Shown here one piece after another: positions 36,014 to 43,775 of a stretch of DNA of 64,000 bases. The notes beneath the pieces were generated by a model, which had not been told where the DNA came from, did not search any database, and worked only from the letters and a program-made list of their open reading frames with translations. The DNA is taken from the NCBI GenBank assembly GCA_020443425.1, contig JAGRIE010000005.1, forward strand, positions 112,476-176,475, in the 5' to 3' direction. This DNA is from Halioglobus sp. (GTDB taxonomy: Bacteria > Pseudomonadota > Gammaproteobacteria > Pseudomonadales > Halieaceae). Within the stretch, counting starts at the first letter, position 1. The number at the start of each line of letters is the position of its first letter. The position numbers and the translations under genes are program-made.

Positions 36014-36382
36014 GGTCGTGCCTCCTGATAGGGTTGTTCGATTCAACGCCTGCTGAGCTGATACATCCGCAGGCTTCACGGGCTGTGTTGCAATATGTAT
36101 GCCAGCGTTTGAAAGCAAGTGGTGGGCAATGCTGCAAACCCGCGGCAGCCGTGGCTTGCAACGGCTGCCGCGAGCTGCGGCCGAGCGCAACCGGCTGCCG
36201 CCCCGGCCTTCTCACATGTAATCTTTTCCCCGGCTGTGCAATACCTACAATCCGTCCACCGCGATGTGCAGCGTTGCGCGCCTCCCAGTCGCGCCGGACC
36301 TGTTGCGCAGCGCCCGGTGCTGGCTCGCCACCGGCGACTATCGTAAGCTAGACGGCCCCAAACGCAGACAGGAGATACCGCC
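36014..36382. other. 369-bp divergent intergenic region
   Basis: This region separates the coiled-coil gene (left) and the dienelactone hydrolase gene (right). ORFs within it lack ribosome sites or family-like residues. It must carry two promoters, which I cannot place with certainty. Its main structure is the perfect inverted repeat listed separately. Confidence 0.4.
36141..36172. repeat. Perfect 12-bp inverted repeat
   Basis: Arms CGCGGCAGCCGT and ACGGCTGCCGCG are separated by GGCTTGCA. It is centred about 143 bp from the coiled-coil start and 227 bp from the hydrolase start. It could be a hairpin in either leader RNA, or a regulator site; no U-tract on either strand. Confidence 0.6.
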
Positions 36383-37156
36383 GTGAACATGAACCGTATA
36401 CTGAGCCTGTGCATGCTGTTGCTGGCAGCACCCGCACTTGGTGAGATCGTCGAGAAGAAAGTCGACTTTAACAACGAGCTCGGCAGCGCCGTGCTTTACT
36501 ACGACGATGCGATCGAGGCACCGAGCCCCGGCGTTGTCGTTGTCCACGAGTGGTGGGGCATGGATGACTACACGCGCAGCCGCGCGAAACAGCTGGCCGA
36601 GGCCGGGTACAGCGCTGTGGCCGTCGATATGTACGGACATGGCAAGGTCGCGCAGCACCCGGGTGATGCCAAGGCCTTCATGAATGCGGCACTGGAAAAC
36701 CCCGAATCGATGAATGCCCGTTTCGATGCCGCGCTGTCGCTGCTGGGCAGTGCGCCAAATGTCGACCCCGCGCGCCGCTACGCTATCGGCTACTGTTTTG
36801 GTGGCGCCGTGGTATTGAACCAGGCGCGCAGGGGAGCGGACCTTGCCGGCGTGGCAAGCTTCCACGGCAGTCTCGGCACCGATAAGCCCGCTGCACCCGG
36901 TGTCATCAAGGCGCGGATACTGGTCGCCACTGGCGCTGACGACCCGATGGTACCGGCCCGACAGGTCGGCGATTTCGTCGTGGAGATGAGCGACGCCGGT
37001 GCAGAGTTGCAGTTGCTGAGCTTTCCCGGTGTGGTTCACGGCTTTACCAATCCGGCGGCTACCGCAAAAGGCGAGGAGTTTGACATGCCGCTCGCCTATG
37101 ACGAGCGCGCGGATGCCATCAGCTGGCAGGCGCTGATGCAGATGCTGGCGCGCTAA
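36383..37156 (+). CDS. Exported dienelactone hydrolase family protein
   Basis: A 257-residue alpha/beta hydrolase with signal peptide ILSLCMLLLAAPALG. The cysteine nucleophile Cys138 is in GYCFGGAVV, with Glu56 in HEWWGMDDY, Asp in GADDPMVP and His in GVVHGFTNP: the complete Cys-Asp-His plus Glu set of dienelactone hydrolases. Classic enzymes open dienelactone in aromatic degradation, but exported relatives are of unknown substrate. The start is GTG 36383, since AGGAG is eight bases upstream; ATG 36389 would sit too far. An MFS gene begins five bases after its stop, so the two form an operon. Confidence 0.88.
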   Translation: MNMNRILSLCMLLLAAPALGEIVEKKVDFNNELGSAVLYYDDAIEAPSPGVVVVHEWWGMDDYTRSRAKQLAEAGYSAVAVDMYGHGKVAQHPGDAKAFMNAALENPESMNARFDAALSLLGSAPNVDPARRYAIGYCFGGAVVLNQARRGADLAGVASFHGSLGTDKPAAPGVIKARILVATGADDPMVPARQVGDFVVEMSDAGAELQLLSFPGVVHGFTNPAATAKGEEFDMPLAYDERADAISWQALMQMLAR

Positions 37157-37161
37157 CCAGA

Positions 37162-38448
37162 ATGGAAAAAGCCCCCCACCCGTTCACCATCGCCAATTAC
37201 CGCTATCTGTGGCTCTCTCGATTGACATCGATGATCGCGCTGTATGCGTTGCTGCTGATACTGGGGTGGCAGGCGTACAACCTGGCGCGGGAGGATATGG
37301 GGGTCAGCGCATCGGCCGGCATTCTCGGTCTGCTCGGCCTGCTGCAGTTCGTACCGCTGTTCCTGCTGACGCCCGTCACCGGCTGGGTGGCTGACCATCT
37401 GGACCGCCGCTGGATCGCCCGCACAGTGCTGCTGGCACAGTCCGCAATCGCGCTGCTGCTGGGCATACTGACATACACCGGCAACATCACGCTGGCCTGG
37501 ATCTACGCCGTTGCCGTGTTGCTGGGCATCTGTCGCGCCTTCCTGGGGCCGGCGATTTCATCGCTGGCACCCAACCTGGTGCCCAAGGGTTCACTGCCGC
37601 GCGCCATCGCGCTGTCCACCATCGCGTGGCAGGTGGGCGTGATCGCCGGGCCGGGGCTGGCGGGACCGTTTTACAAGATCGGGCCGTCTGTACCGTATTT
37701 TCTCTGCACAGTACTTTATGGGGTAGCGACCATCGCCGTGTTCCTGATTGGACCGGTACCGCGCAGCGTCATCGACAGAACCAAGGGGCCGCTGCGGCAG
37801 GTCGTCGACGGCGTCGCCTACGTCTGGTCCAACAAGCTGGTGCTGGGCGCAATTACGCTAGACCTGTTCGTGATGTTCCTGGCCGGCGCGACAGCAATGA
37901 TACCCGTGTTTGCCAAGGACATCCTGGGCGAGGGAGAAATTGGCCTGTCGCTGCTGGCGGCGTCTCCGGCGGTGGGCGCCGTGATTGTGGCGATCACCTT
38001 TTCCTTCGCACCGCTGTCAAAAAATGTCGGCAACCTGATGCTGGCGGCCATGGCGGTGTTCGGCCTGGCCACCATCGGCTTCGGGCTCAGCAAAGTCCTC
38101 TGGCTTTCGATGCTGTGCCTCGCGGTGTGCGGGGCCGCGGATATGTTCGGCGTGTATGTCCGCTCCTCACTGATACAGTTGCACACGCCCGATGACCGCC
38201 GCGGCCGCGTGAACGCGGTCAGCCAACTGACCATCAGCGCATCGAACGAGTTGGGCGATGCGCTGACCGGTGGTCTGGCGGTTCTGTTCGGCCCCATTGC
38301 TGCGCTGGTCGGTGGTGGCGCTGCCGCTATCGCGGTCACCGGCTTGTGGTCACGGCTGTTTCCACAACTTGGCGCAGCGAAAACCTTTGATTCGCCGGCT
38401 GAGGTGCTGGCGATGGAGGCCGGAAACACCGGTGTAAAAGCCCCGTAG
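37162..38448 (+). CDS. MFS transporter, EntS-like
   Basis: A 428-residue membrane protein with about 12 hydrophobic segments and the MFS loop motif GWVADHLDRRWIAR (variant of G-x3-D-x-x-GRR, about 74-87), repeated as DDRRGRVNAVSQL in the second half. The family is the MFS_3/enterobactin-exporter-like group. The substrate is unknown; it might export a product or take up one processed by the upstream hydrolase, with which it is co-transcribed (five-base gap). It converges with the lipoprotein gene. Confidence 0.85.
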   Translation: MEKAPHPFTIANYRYLWLSRLTSMIALYALLLILGWQAYNLAREDMGVSASAGILGLLGLLQFVPLFLLTPVTGWVADHLDRRWIARTVLLAQSAIALLLGILTYTGNITLAWIYAVAVLLGICRAFLGPAISSLAPNLVPKGSLPRAIALSTIAWQVGVIAGPGLAGPFYKIGPSVPYFLCTVLYGVATIAVFLIGPVPRSVIDRTKGPLRQVVDGVAYVWSNKLVLGAITLDLFVMFLAGATAMIPVFAKDILGEGEIGLSLLAASPAVGAVIVAITFSFAPLSKNVGNLMLAAMAVFGLATIGFGLSKVLWLSMLCLAVCGAADMFGVYVRSSLIQLHTPDDRRGRVNAVSQLTISASNELGDALTGGLAVLFGPIAALVGGGAAAIAVTGLWSRLFPQLGAAKTFDSPAEVLAMEAGNTGVKAP

Positions 38449-38507
38449 CCGCGCTTGCAGTTGGATACTGCCTGGTGCGGTGCGACGGCACCCGCGCCAA
38501 GCCCCGC

Positions 38508-39695
38508 TCACCTGCGATCGTACTCGCGCTGTTGCTGTCGCAACTTTGCCATGAATGGCGACTCAACCGGCACCACCAGCCCACCGAGAAAGGTCGAGAG
38601 AAATACCTGTGAATCGGGTTGCTCGTAAGTCACCGGTACAAAATTGCTCAGCGCGACGATTTTGTCCTCCTTCACCATGAGATAGATACGCCCGATATAC
38701 GGATCGCCGTTGAGGTCGACCAGATCGACTGTCTGCACAATGCCGGCGCTGCCGCCCCGCGGCGACTCCACCAGCACTTCCCGCTGTTCCGCGAACCTGA
38801 CATCCCGCCACTCACCGGCTTTCAACGCCGTTTCGAAATCTGCGCGAATGAGCTTCATCTCTTCCGACAGGACAGCGGCGTAGTCAATCCAGGAGGTCGC
38901 ACGAATCGGGTAAATACTTACTGCATACTCATCGAACTGGAATTCCGGCCTCGCATAGCTGAATGCGACGCCGTCAAACGGAGTGCCCTGTGCCGTCTCA
39001 CCCATTCTCAGGTACTCCCCCGCCCGCTCGGGAACAACCAGCTCGTTGGTGTAATCCGAGGCTCCCAAGGCGTCAGCCAGGTATTGGCCGGAGAGCACAT
39101 CGTTGTTCTTGATGTCCTCGATAATGCTGGCCGTGATCTTTCCGGCCAGCTCGATTTTTTCCTGCTCGGGATTGGTGTAGAGGGCCGTCGTGGGCGCAAA
39201 GGTAAACTCATAGCTCGTTTCGCGAATGACATGACCACGCCAGAGAATGAGGACCTCGACGACAATATCGTACTCCTGCGTGAACGGCACCAGTAGCAGT
39301 GTCGCCCCCGACAAAGCGGCATTGGCGATGCCGCCCGCGCTCTCATCGAGAAAACTGGCCTGGGTAATGGCGATCGCAAAATCGACATTGCTGTCAGCAA
39401 ACTTCACCGCCGCGAAGTAGTTGCTCTCCCGGAGTTGCTCCAGCTCATAATCCAGCGTCAGCAATCGCAGGTCACAATGCTGTAGCAGCGACGCTTGATC
39501 GAACTCTATACAGCGTTCACGCAACGCGTCACTCGGTTCCTTGTAGAACAGCGACACCTCTGGCCACAGCACATCACCATAGACGTTTGACTCCGCACTC
39601 ACCTTTGGCTTGGTGGTGGTTGTGCAACCCGCCGCGAGAGCCAACAACACGCAGAACACCAGTACCCTGTTTGCAGGCCTAGTCCATTTGTCCAT
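38508..39695 (-). CDS. Hypothetical lipoprotein
   Basis: A 395-residue protein with a good lipoprotein signal: VLVFCVLLALAAGCTTTT, lipobox LAAGC. Two mature Cys pairs (ERCIEFD and HCDLRLL) may form a disulfide. No family is recognised. A central hydrophobic stretch (GGIANAALSGATLLLVPFTQEYDI) and later EEMKLIRADFETALKAGEW suggest an envelope assembly or trafficking role at most. ATG 39695 is preferred over the preceding in-frame TTG. It stands alone, convergent with the MFS gene. Confidence 0.7.
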   Translation of the reverse strand: MDKWTRPANRVLVFCVLLALAAGCTTTTKPKVSAESNVYGDVLWPEVSLFYKEPSDALRERCIEFDQASLLQHCDLRLLTLDYELEQLRESNYFAAVKFADSNVDFAIAITQASFLDESAGGIANAALSGATLLLVPFTQEYDIVVEVLILWRGHVIRETSYEFTFAPTTALYTNPEQEKIELAGKITASIIEDIKNNDVLSGQYLADALGASDYTNELVVPERAGEYLRMGETAQGTPFDGVAFSYARPEFQFDEYAVSIYPIRATSWIDYAAVLSEEMKLIRADFETALKAGEWRDVRFAEQREVLVESPRGGSAGIVQTVDLVDLNGDPYIGRIYLMVKEDKIVALSNFVPVTYEQPDSQVFLSTFLGGLVVPVESPFMAKLRQQQREYDRR

Positions 39696-39953
39696 CAACG
39701 GTTACTCATACTGAATCGCTTCGGGTGACAGTATCGCAGTTCACCAGCATCGGCCACTTATCACCGGAGAATATATCGCTTTATAGGTATGTGTTATATC
39801 CGCTACGCGCTGGACACGACTTGTTAGAGATAGTGTGACTCCATTCAAAGAAACGGGGTGCCGGTTTCTTATTTGCCGTTTGCGTAGGCAGAATCAAACA
39901 AGCTGTCGAGACAGACAACAGCACAAAACAGAAACGGTATTGGAGTGGTATCT

Positions 39954-40385
39954 ATGAACATTAAAACCCTATTCACGACACCATTATCCTACCTGCCTTT
40001 TTCCAACCCGACTACCGGCAAGGCTGACAAGGGAGCGTCCAGGAAATCCGCGACCTCGAAACGCACCGGAACGGCGAAAGACCCACAACCGCTCCCACTC
40101 AAGCCCTGGCGCGGGACCTCCATTGTCGTCGGCAAAAGGCCCTGTGAGGCGGTGAAAGCAATCGGCAGCAGGCGCTTCCTGCTGGCCGATGGCGATACCC
40201 CGATGTTACCGCTCGCAGCGTGCGATGCCTCTCGGTGCAATTGCAAATATATGCACCATGACGATCGCAGGGACGATGAACACGACCGCCGGCTGACCGC
40301 CACGCTGAGAACAGACCTGTATGAGGACAGCGGCAACGAAAATCGAAGGTCAACCGGGCGCGGCCGCCGCAAGACCGACAAATAG
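39954..40385 (+). CDS. Small Cys/His-rich basic protein
   Basis: A 143-residue protein; ATG 39954 has GGAG upstream. The N-terminal half is basic and Ser/Thr/Pro-rich, likely disordered. The compact motif C90-x4-C95-x-C97-x-Y-x-HHDDRR followed by DRR looks like a metal site and recalls short gammaproteobacterial proteins with a C-x-C-x-Y-x-H-x-DRR pattern of unknown role. The end is Arg/Lys-rich (RRSTGRGRRKTDK), fit for nucleic-acid binding. No signal peptide. It lies alone behind a 258-bp gap with an A/T-rich leader. Confidence 0.6.
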   Translation: MNIKTLFTTPLSYLPFSNPTTGKADKGASRKSATSKRTGTAKDPQPLPLKPWRGTSIVVGKRPCEAVKAIGSRRFLLADGDTPMLPLAACDASRCNCKYMHHDDRRDDEHDRRLTATLRTDLYEDSGNENRRSTGRGRRKTDK

Positions 40386-40469
40386 GCGCCGGCTCGACCA
40401 GGGATTGCCCACCCAGCGAGCGATATTCAACCCGGGAAAAAACGCGAACCGGCAATACCCGGTGACTCC

Positions 40470-41093
40470 TTACAGCGGCGCTGACGACATGGCATCACGC
40501 GCCAGCTCTTCGATCTCCTGCCAGTGGCCGTTGCCGACCAGTTCCGCAGCGACCATCCACGATCCGCCGCAGCACACAACATTGGGCAGTGCCAGGAACT
40601 CCCTGAAGTTCGCGGCACTCAGCCCCCCGGTGGGACAGAATTTGACCTCGGGGAACGGCCCTGCGAGCGACTTCAGCAGGGTCAAACCGCCAACAGCCAC
40701 GGCGGGAAACAGCTTGAAACAGGAATACCCTTCGTCCAGGCCCAGCATCACCTCCGAGGCGGTCGCCACACCCGGCACGAAATCGACGTTGGCCTCGCGC
40801 GCGGCGCGCAACAACTGCGGTGTCGCGCCGGGACTGACCACCATTGACGCGCCCGCCTCGACCGCACTGTGCAACTGCCTGGCGTTGGTCACTGTACCGG
40901 CCGCGACAATCATTTCGGGAACCTCTGCGGCCACCGCGCGAATGCTGTCCAGTGCGGCCTCGGAGCGCAGCGTGATCTCTACCGCCTTCATACCTCCGCG
41001 CCCCAGGGCCTGCGCCAGCGCCACTGTACTGCGCACATCCATCGCAGTGATAACGGGCAGCACTCGGCAGTTGGACAGGGTCTCAATAATCAT
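40470..41093 (-). CDS. eda: KDPG aldolase
   Basis: A 207-residue class I aldolase. Schiff-base Lys127 lies in SCFKLFPA, catalytic Glu39 in AVEITLR, with AAGTV and PTGGL phosphate-binding turns. It cleaves 2-keto-3-deoxy-6-phosphogluconate to pyruvate and glyceraldehyde-3-phosphate, the last step of hexuronate breakdown and of the Entner-Doudoroff path. It is third in a gntR-lipase-eda run; only 22 bases separate it from the lipase stop. No edd or zwf is in view, so this copy probably serves uronates. Confidence 0.96.
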   Translation of the reverse strand: MIIETLSNCRVLPVITAMDVRSTVALAQALGRGGMKAVEITLRSEAALDSIRAVAAEVPEMIVAAGTVTNARQLHSAVEAGASMVVSPGATPQLLRAAREANVDFVPGVATASEVMLGLDEGYSCFKLFPAVAVGGLTLLKSLAGPFPEVKFCPTGGLSAANFREFLALPNVVCCGGSWMVAAELVGNGHWQEIEELARDAMSSAPL

Positions 41094-41115
41094 GGGAATA
41101 CAATCTCTTTGGGGT

Positions 41116-41985
41116 TCAGATGATGACCGGTGGTAACAGGCAGGTCGCCAGCGGCACTCGTATCGACCGCCCGGCCAATGCGTCCAGGGTCATGTGGACA
41201 GGCACAGGATCGGCAATCATACCCAGGTGCCCGACAATACGCAGCGGGCACATCTGCCCGATTTCAACATTTGTCGCGCCCGGCCCCAGTTTGGCATTGT
41301 CAAACTTGACCACGGGAAAGCCGAACAAACCGCTTCCCCAATACCACACCAGCTCATCATTGTTGGTGTAAAACGCGTAGTATTCGACGTCCCCGGGCGT
41401 CATTCCCCCCTCATTGAGCGCGGTAATGAACTCAGAGCCCTGCTGCATCTGTACACAGGGATGCATGCTTTCACAGGTGAGGCCGAACGGCGCCAGAATC
41501 GGGCCGGTGAAAAAATTCAGCAAAGGTATAAATTCGGTGCCGGCATTCGGGCCAGCCAGTGACACCATCTTGTCCACATACGCCTCCCCACCGTAGTTCT
41601 TGATGTAGGCCCGTGCGACGAGCGCGCCCTGCGAATGCCCGACGAGATCCACCGCCGTGGCACCGGACCAGGCGAGTACATCCTCGACGAACAGTTTGAG
41701 CGCCAGAGCCGAAATCTCAATGGGCATGGTGCCGGGAATCCCTGCCAGCGCCTCATCGCCCTTCAACTCCAGCACGCAGTGCGTGAAGCCCGCCGCATGC
41801 AGCGAATTGCCCAGCACCAGCTGGTTGGCAATCTCCGGACTGAAGGTCCCCGCGACGATAATGACCGGGTTGCCGCCATTGGCACCGGTGGTACAGGCCT
41901 CCTCAGCGGTTGGATTGGGCTTGCAACCTGCTGCCAGAAAAACAGCGCATAAAAGCGCAGACGTAACGACACTGCGGAAATTCAC
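41116..41985 (-). CDS. Lipase-like alpha/beta hydrolase, lipoprotein
   Basis: A 289-residue protein starting at GTG 41985, which has an excellent AGGAGGAG five bases upstream. A lipobox LAAGC (VVTSALLCAVFLAAGC) marks it as a lipoprotein. The nucleophile elbow GHSQGALVAR and preceding VDLVGHSQ strand fit triacylglycerol lipases/esterases, with an early NPVIIVAGTF strand for the oxyanion region and late Asp/His candidates. It hydrolyses an ester outside the cytoplasm. Placement between gntR and eda implies a link with hexuronate use, for example release of uronate from an acylated conjugate; that is inference. Confidence 0.8.
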   Translation of the reverse strand: MNFRSVVTSALLCAVFLAAGCKPNPTAEEACTTGANGGNPVIIVAGTFSPEIANQLVLGNSLHAAGFTHCVLELKGDEALAGIPGTMPIEISALALKLFVEDVLAWSGATAVDLVGHSQGALVARAYIKNYGGEAYVDKMVSLAGPNAGTEFIPLLNFFTGPILAPFGLTCESMHPCVQMQQGSEFITALNEGGMTPGDVEYYAFYTNNDELVWYWGSGLFGFPVVKFDNAKLGPGATNVEIGQMCPLRIVGHLGMIADPVPVHMTLDALAGRSIRVPLATCLLPPVII

Positions 41986-42077
41986 GGGCACTCCTCCTGT
42001 TCTTTTTATTGCCCGGAATGTAGACGACGCGATCAATCGGGTCAAGCAAGCACGGCCGGGGCCGTTCGGTATAAACA

Positions 42078-42872
42078 CTATCCGATGGCTTTGGTGAGAT
42101 TGAAACGATCGCGGCTCTTGGACGTCTGCGTGCGCGCTGCCGCCACCGCTTCCGCCTCAGTGGCCTCCAGCATACTTTCAATCACCGCCATCAAATGGGC
42201 CCTCATGGCTTTGCGGGCCGCGGCGGCGTCGTGCGCTTTCAACGCATTGTACACATCCCGGTGTTGCTCCACCGAGGGCCTCAGGCCGGAATTGCGCGCT
42301 TTCTGCAGCGTGCTCGCCGTCAGCATGGAGCTTTCCCGGATCGCCCACAGCCCCTCAATCGTTGCCAGTATGGCGCTGTTATTGGTTGCCTGGGCAATAA
42401 TCATATGGAACTTTTTATCCGCCACCTCGTGACTGTCGATACCGTTTTCGTTCTCCTCGACCATTTCATCCAGCGACGCGGCGAGCTGTGCAAGCTGCTC
42501 ATCAGTAATCATCGTGGCTGCCAGTGCCGCCGCTTCACCCTCGAACAGCGCCCTGGCCTCCGTCAGTTCAAAGGGGCCCACGTCCTGGTCGGAAAAACGG
42601 CTCTTGTCCTTCTTGTATTCGAGTACATACACCCCCGAGCCCATGCGCACCTCGACGTAGTGCGCCAGTTCCAGCGCGATCACCGCCTCGCGGATCGTGG
42701 GCCGACTCACCCCGAACATCGCGGCTAACTCACGCTCCGCAGGCAGGCGAGTACCGGCCTCATACTGGTGTGCTTCTATCAGCGCTATCAGCTTTTCAGC
42801 GACCTGTTGATAGAGACGGGGCTCGCGCGCGGGGCGCTCCGCGCTAGAGGTGTGCTTGGCTTTACCGTTCAT
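42078..42872 (-). CDS. GntR/FadR-family (FCD) transcription regulator of hexuronate genes
   Basis: A 264-residue regulator. The winged helix covers about 20-90, with LPAERELAAMFGVSRPTIREAV as the recognition region, and the FCD ligand-binding domain covers about 100-240 with conserved metal-site residues (E/D, H in SHEVADKKFHMII, QHRDVYNALKAHD). Relatives are UxuR/ExuR/KdgR-like repressors that release DNA when a uronate intermediate binds. It begins the gntR-lipase-eda run, 92 bp before the lipase. Two copies of a TGGYCNGRCCA-type site stand upstream of it, and single copies precede uxaC and kdgK, which supports control of the whole pathway including itself. Confidence 0.88.
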   Translation of the reverse strand: MNGKAKHTSSAERPAREPRLYQQVAEKLIALIEAHQYEAGTRLPAERELAAMFGVSRPTIREAVIALELAHYVEVRMGSGVYVLEYKKDKSRFSDQDVGPFELTEARALFEGEAAALAATMITDEQLAQLAASLDEMVEENENGIDSHEVADKKFHMIIAQATNNSAILATIEGLWAIRESSMLTASTLQKARNSGLRPSVEQHRDVYNALKAHDAAAARKAMRAHLMAVIESMLEATEAEAVAAARTQTSKSRDRFNLTKAIG

Positions 42873-42947
42873 AACTGCTCTGGTTTGGACTCACAGGGAA
42901 TGCCGTGTGAAAACACGCTGGGCAGGAAAACCATAGCACAAGACTTT

Positions 42948-42980
42948 TGGTCAGGCCATATTCACGGTGCGGCCTGACCG
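42948..42980 (-). promoter_or_regulatory. Paired FadR/GntR-type operators before gntR
   Basis: TGGTCAGGCCA (42948-42958) and CGGCCTGACCG (42970-42980) are near copies of one semi-palindrome, 22 bp apart, 75-110 bp ahead of the gntR start. The shape TGGYC-N-GRCCA agrees with the TGGT-x3-ACCA rule of FadR-type regulators. Autoregulation is inferred. Confidence 0.6.
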
Positions 42981-43008
42981 AATGGGCAGCGTGATACAGG
43001 CCGCTGCA

Positions 43009-43707
43009 TCAGGGATGCTGCGCACCATGATGCAGGGAACGGAAGAACGGGTCTGACTCCTGGTCACCCAGGTCAGCGTAATCGATCACCACATAGGACG
43101 CCCTGTCCTGCATCGCCCTGGCCACCGATTCTGGCTCCGACGATACGTTCAGCAGGTGCCAGGACATCCGGCTCTGGCCGCGCGCCAGTGTCAGCCGCAA
43201 CACCAGCCGCTGCGCAGGCAACCAGTCCAGAGTGTATTCATCACCTTCGACCTGGTATGCGTACGTCTCCACCGCGGCACAATCAGGAGCCTGCTGTTGT
43301 GCGGCCCGCCTGCTCGCCGGGGACATCACTGCGGACGGTACCATTTGGTAGACCTGATCCCACTCCAGCTCACTGGACGGCTCCGCAGCGACCGCCTGGT
43401 AAAATTCAATACCGCGTTGTTGCTCGTCAAAGAAGCGGCTGTAATGCACCCCCCCGCGACTGTTGCGCTCCCACATGTCGGTCGTATGTGCCTGTGGGTG
43501 CACGTGCAGGACTCTGTGTTCGGACCGCAGCAGGTGCAGCGTCTCGGTCACCACCGGGCTCTCGTCAGCGGATTGCTGCGAGATCTCATAGGTCGCGCCA
43601 TAGACCGTGTCCGGCATGTGGCAGCTGATATCCTCCAGCGCAAACACCAGCGTCGGCAGGCCGGCTAACAGCAGCCCCCAGCAGGCCAGTACAGTCCGAA
43701 TAGTCAT
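43009..43707 (-). CDS. Hypothetical exported protein
   Basis: A 232-residue protein with signal peptide ACWGLLLAGLPTLVFA. GGAG lies nine bases before ATG 43707; ATG 43722 is an in-frame alternative without a ribosome site. Two cysteines (ISCHMPD, APDCAAV) could pair. His/Arg-rich segments (LLRSEHRVLHVHPQAH) are present but no motif matches a known family. It sits behind the terminator of the alkaline phosphatases and before gntR, on the same strand, likely transcribed separately. Confidence 0.6.
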   Translation of the reverse strand: MTIRTVLACWGLLLAGLPTLVFALEDISCHMPDTVYGATYEISQQSADESPVVTETLHLLRSEHRVLHVHPQAHTTDMWERNSRGGVHYSRFFDEQQRGIEFYQAVAAEPSSELEWDQVYQMVPSAVMSPASRRAAQQQAPDCAAVETYAYQVEGDEYTLDWLPAQRLVLRLTLARGQSRMSWHLLNVSSEPESVARAMQDRASYVVIDYADLGDQESDPFFRSLHHGAQHP

Positions 43708-43726
43708 TGCAGGATTCTCCATTACT

Positions 43727-43749
43727 AAAACCGGGGGCTCACGCCCCCG
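43727..43749 (-). terminator. Rho-independent terminator of the alkaline phosphatase genes
   Basis: The 7-bp stem CGGGGGC/GCCCCCG with loop of four is followed on the minus strand by GTTTTAG, just 27 bases beyond the stop of the 43776-45482 gene. Confidence 0.75.
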
Positions 43750-43775
43750 CTGTTAGATTGCACTCCCGGACGGGC

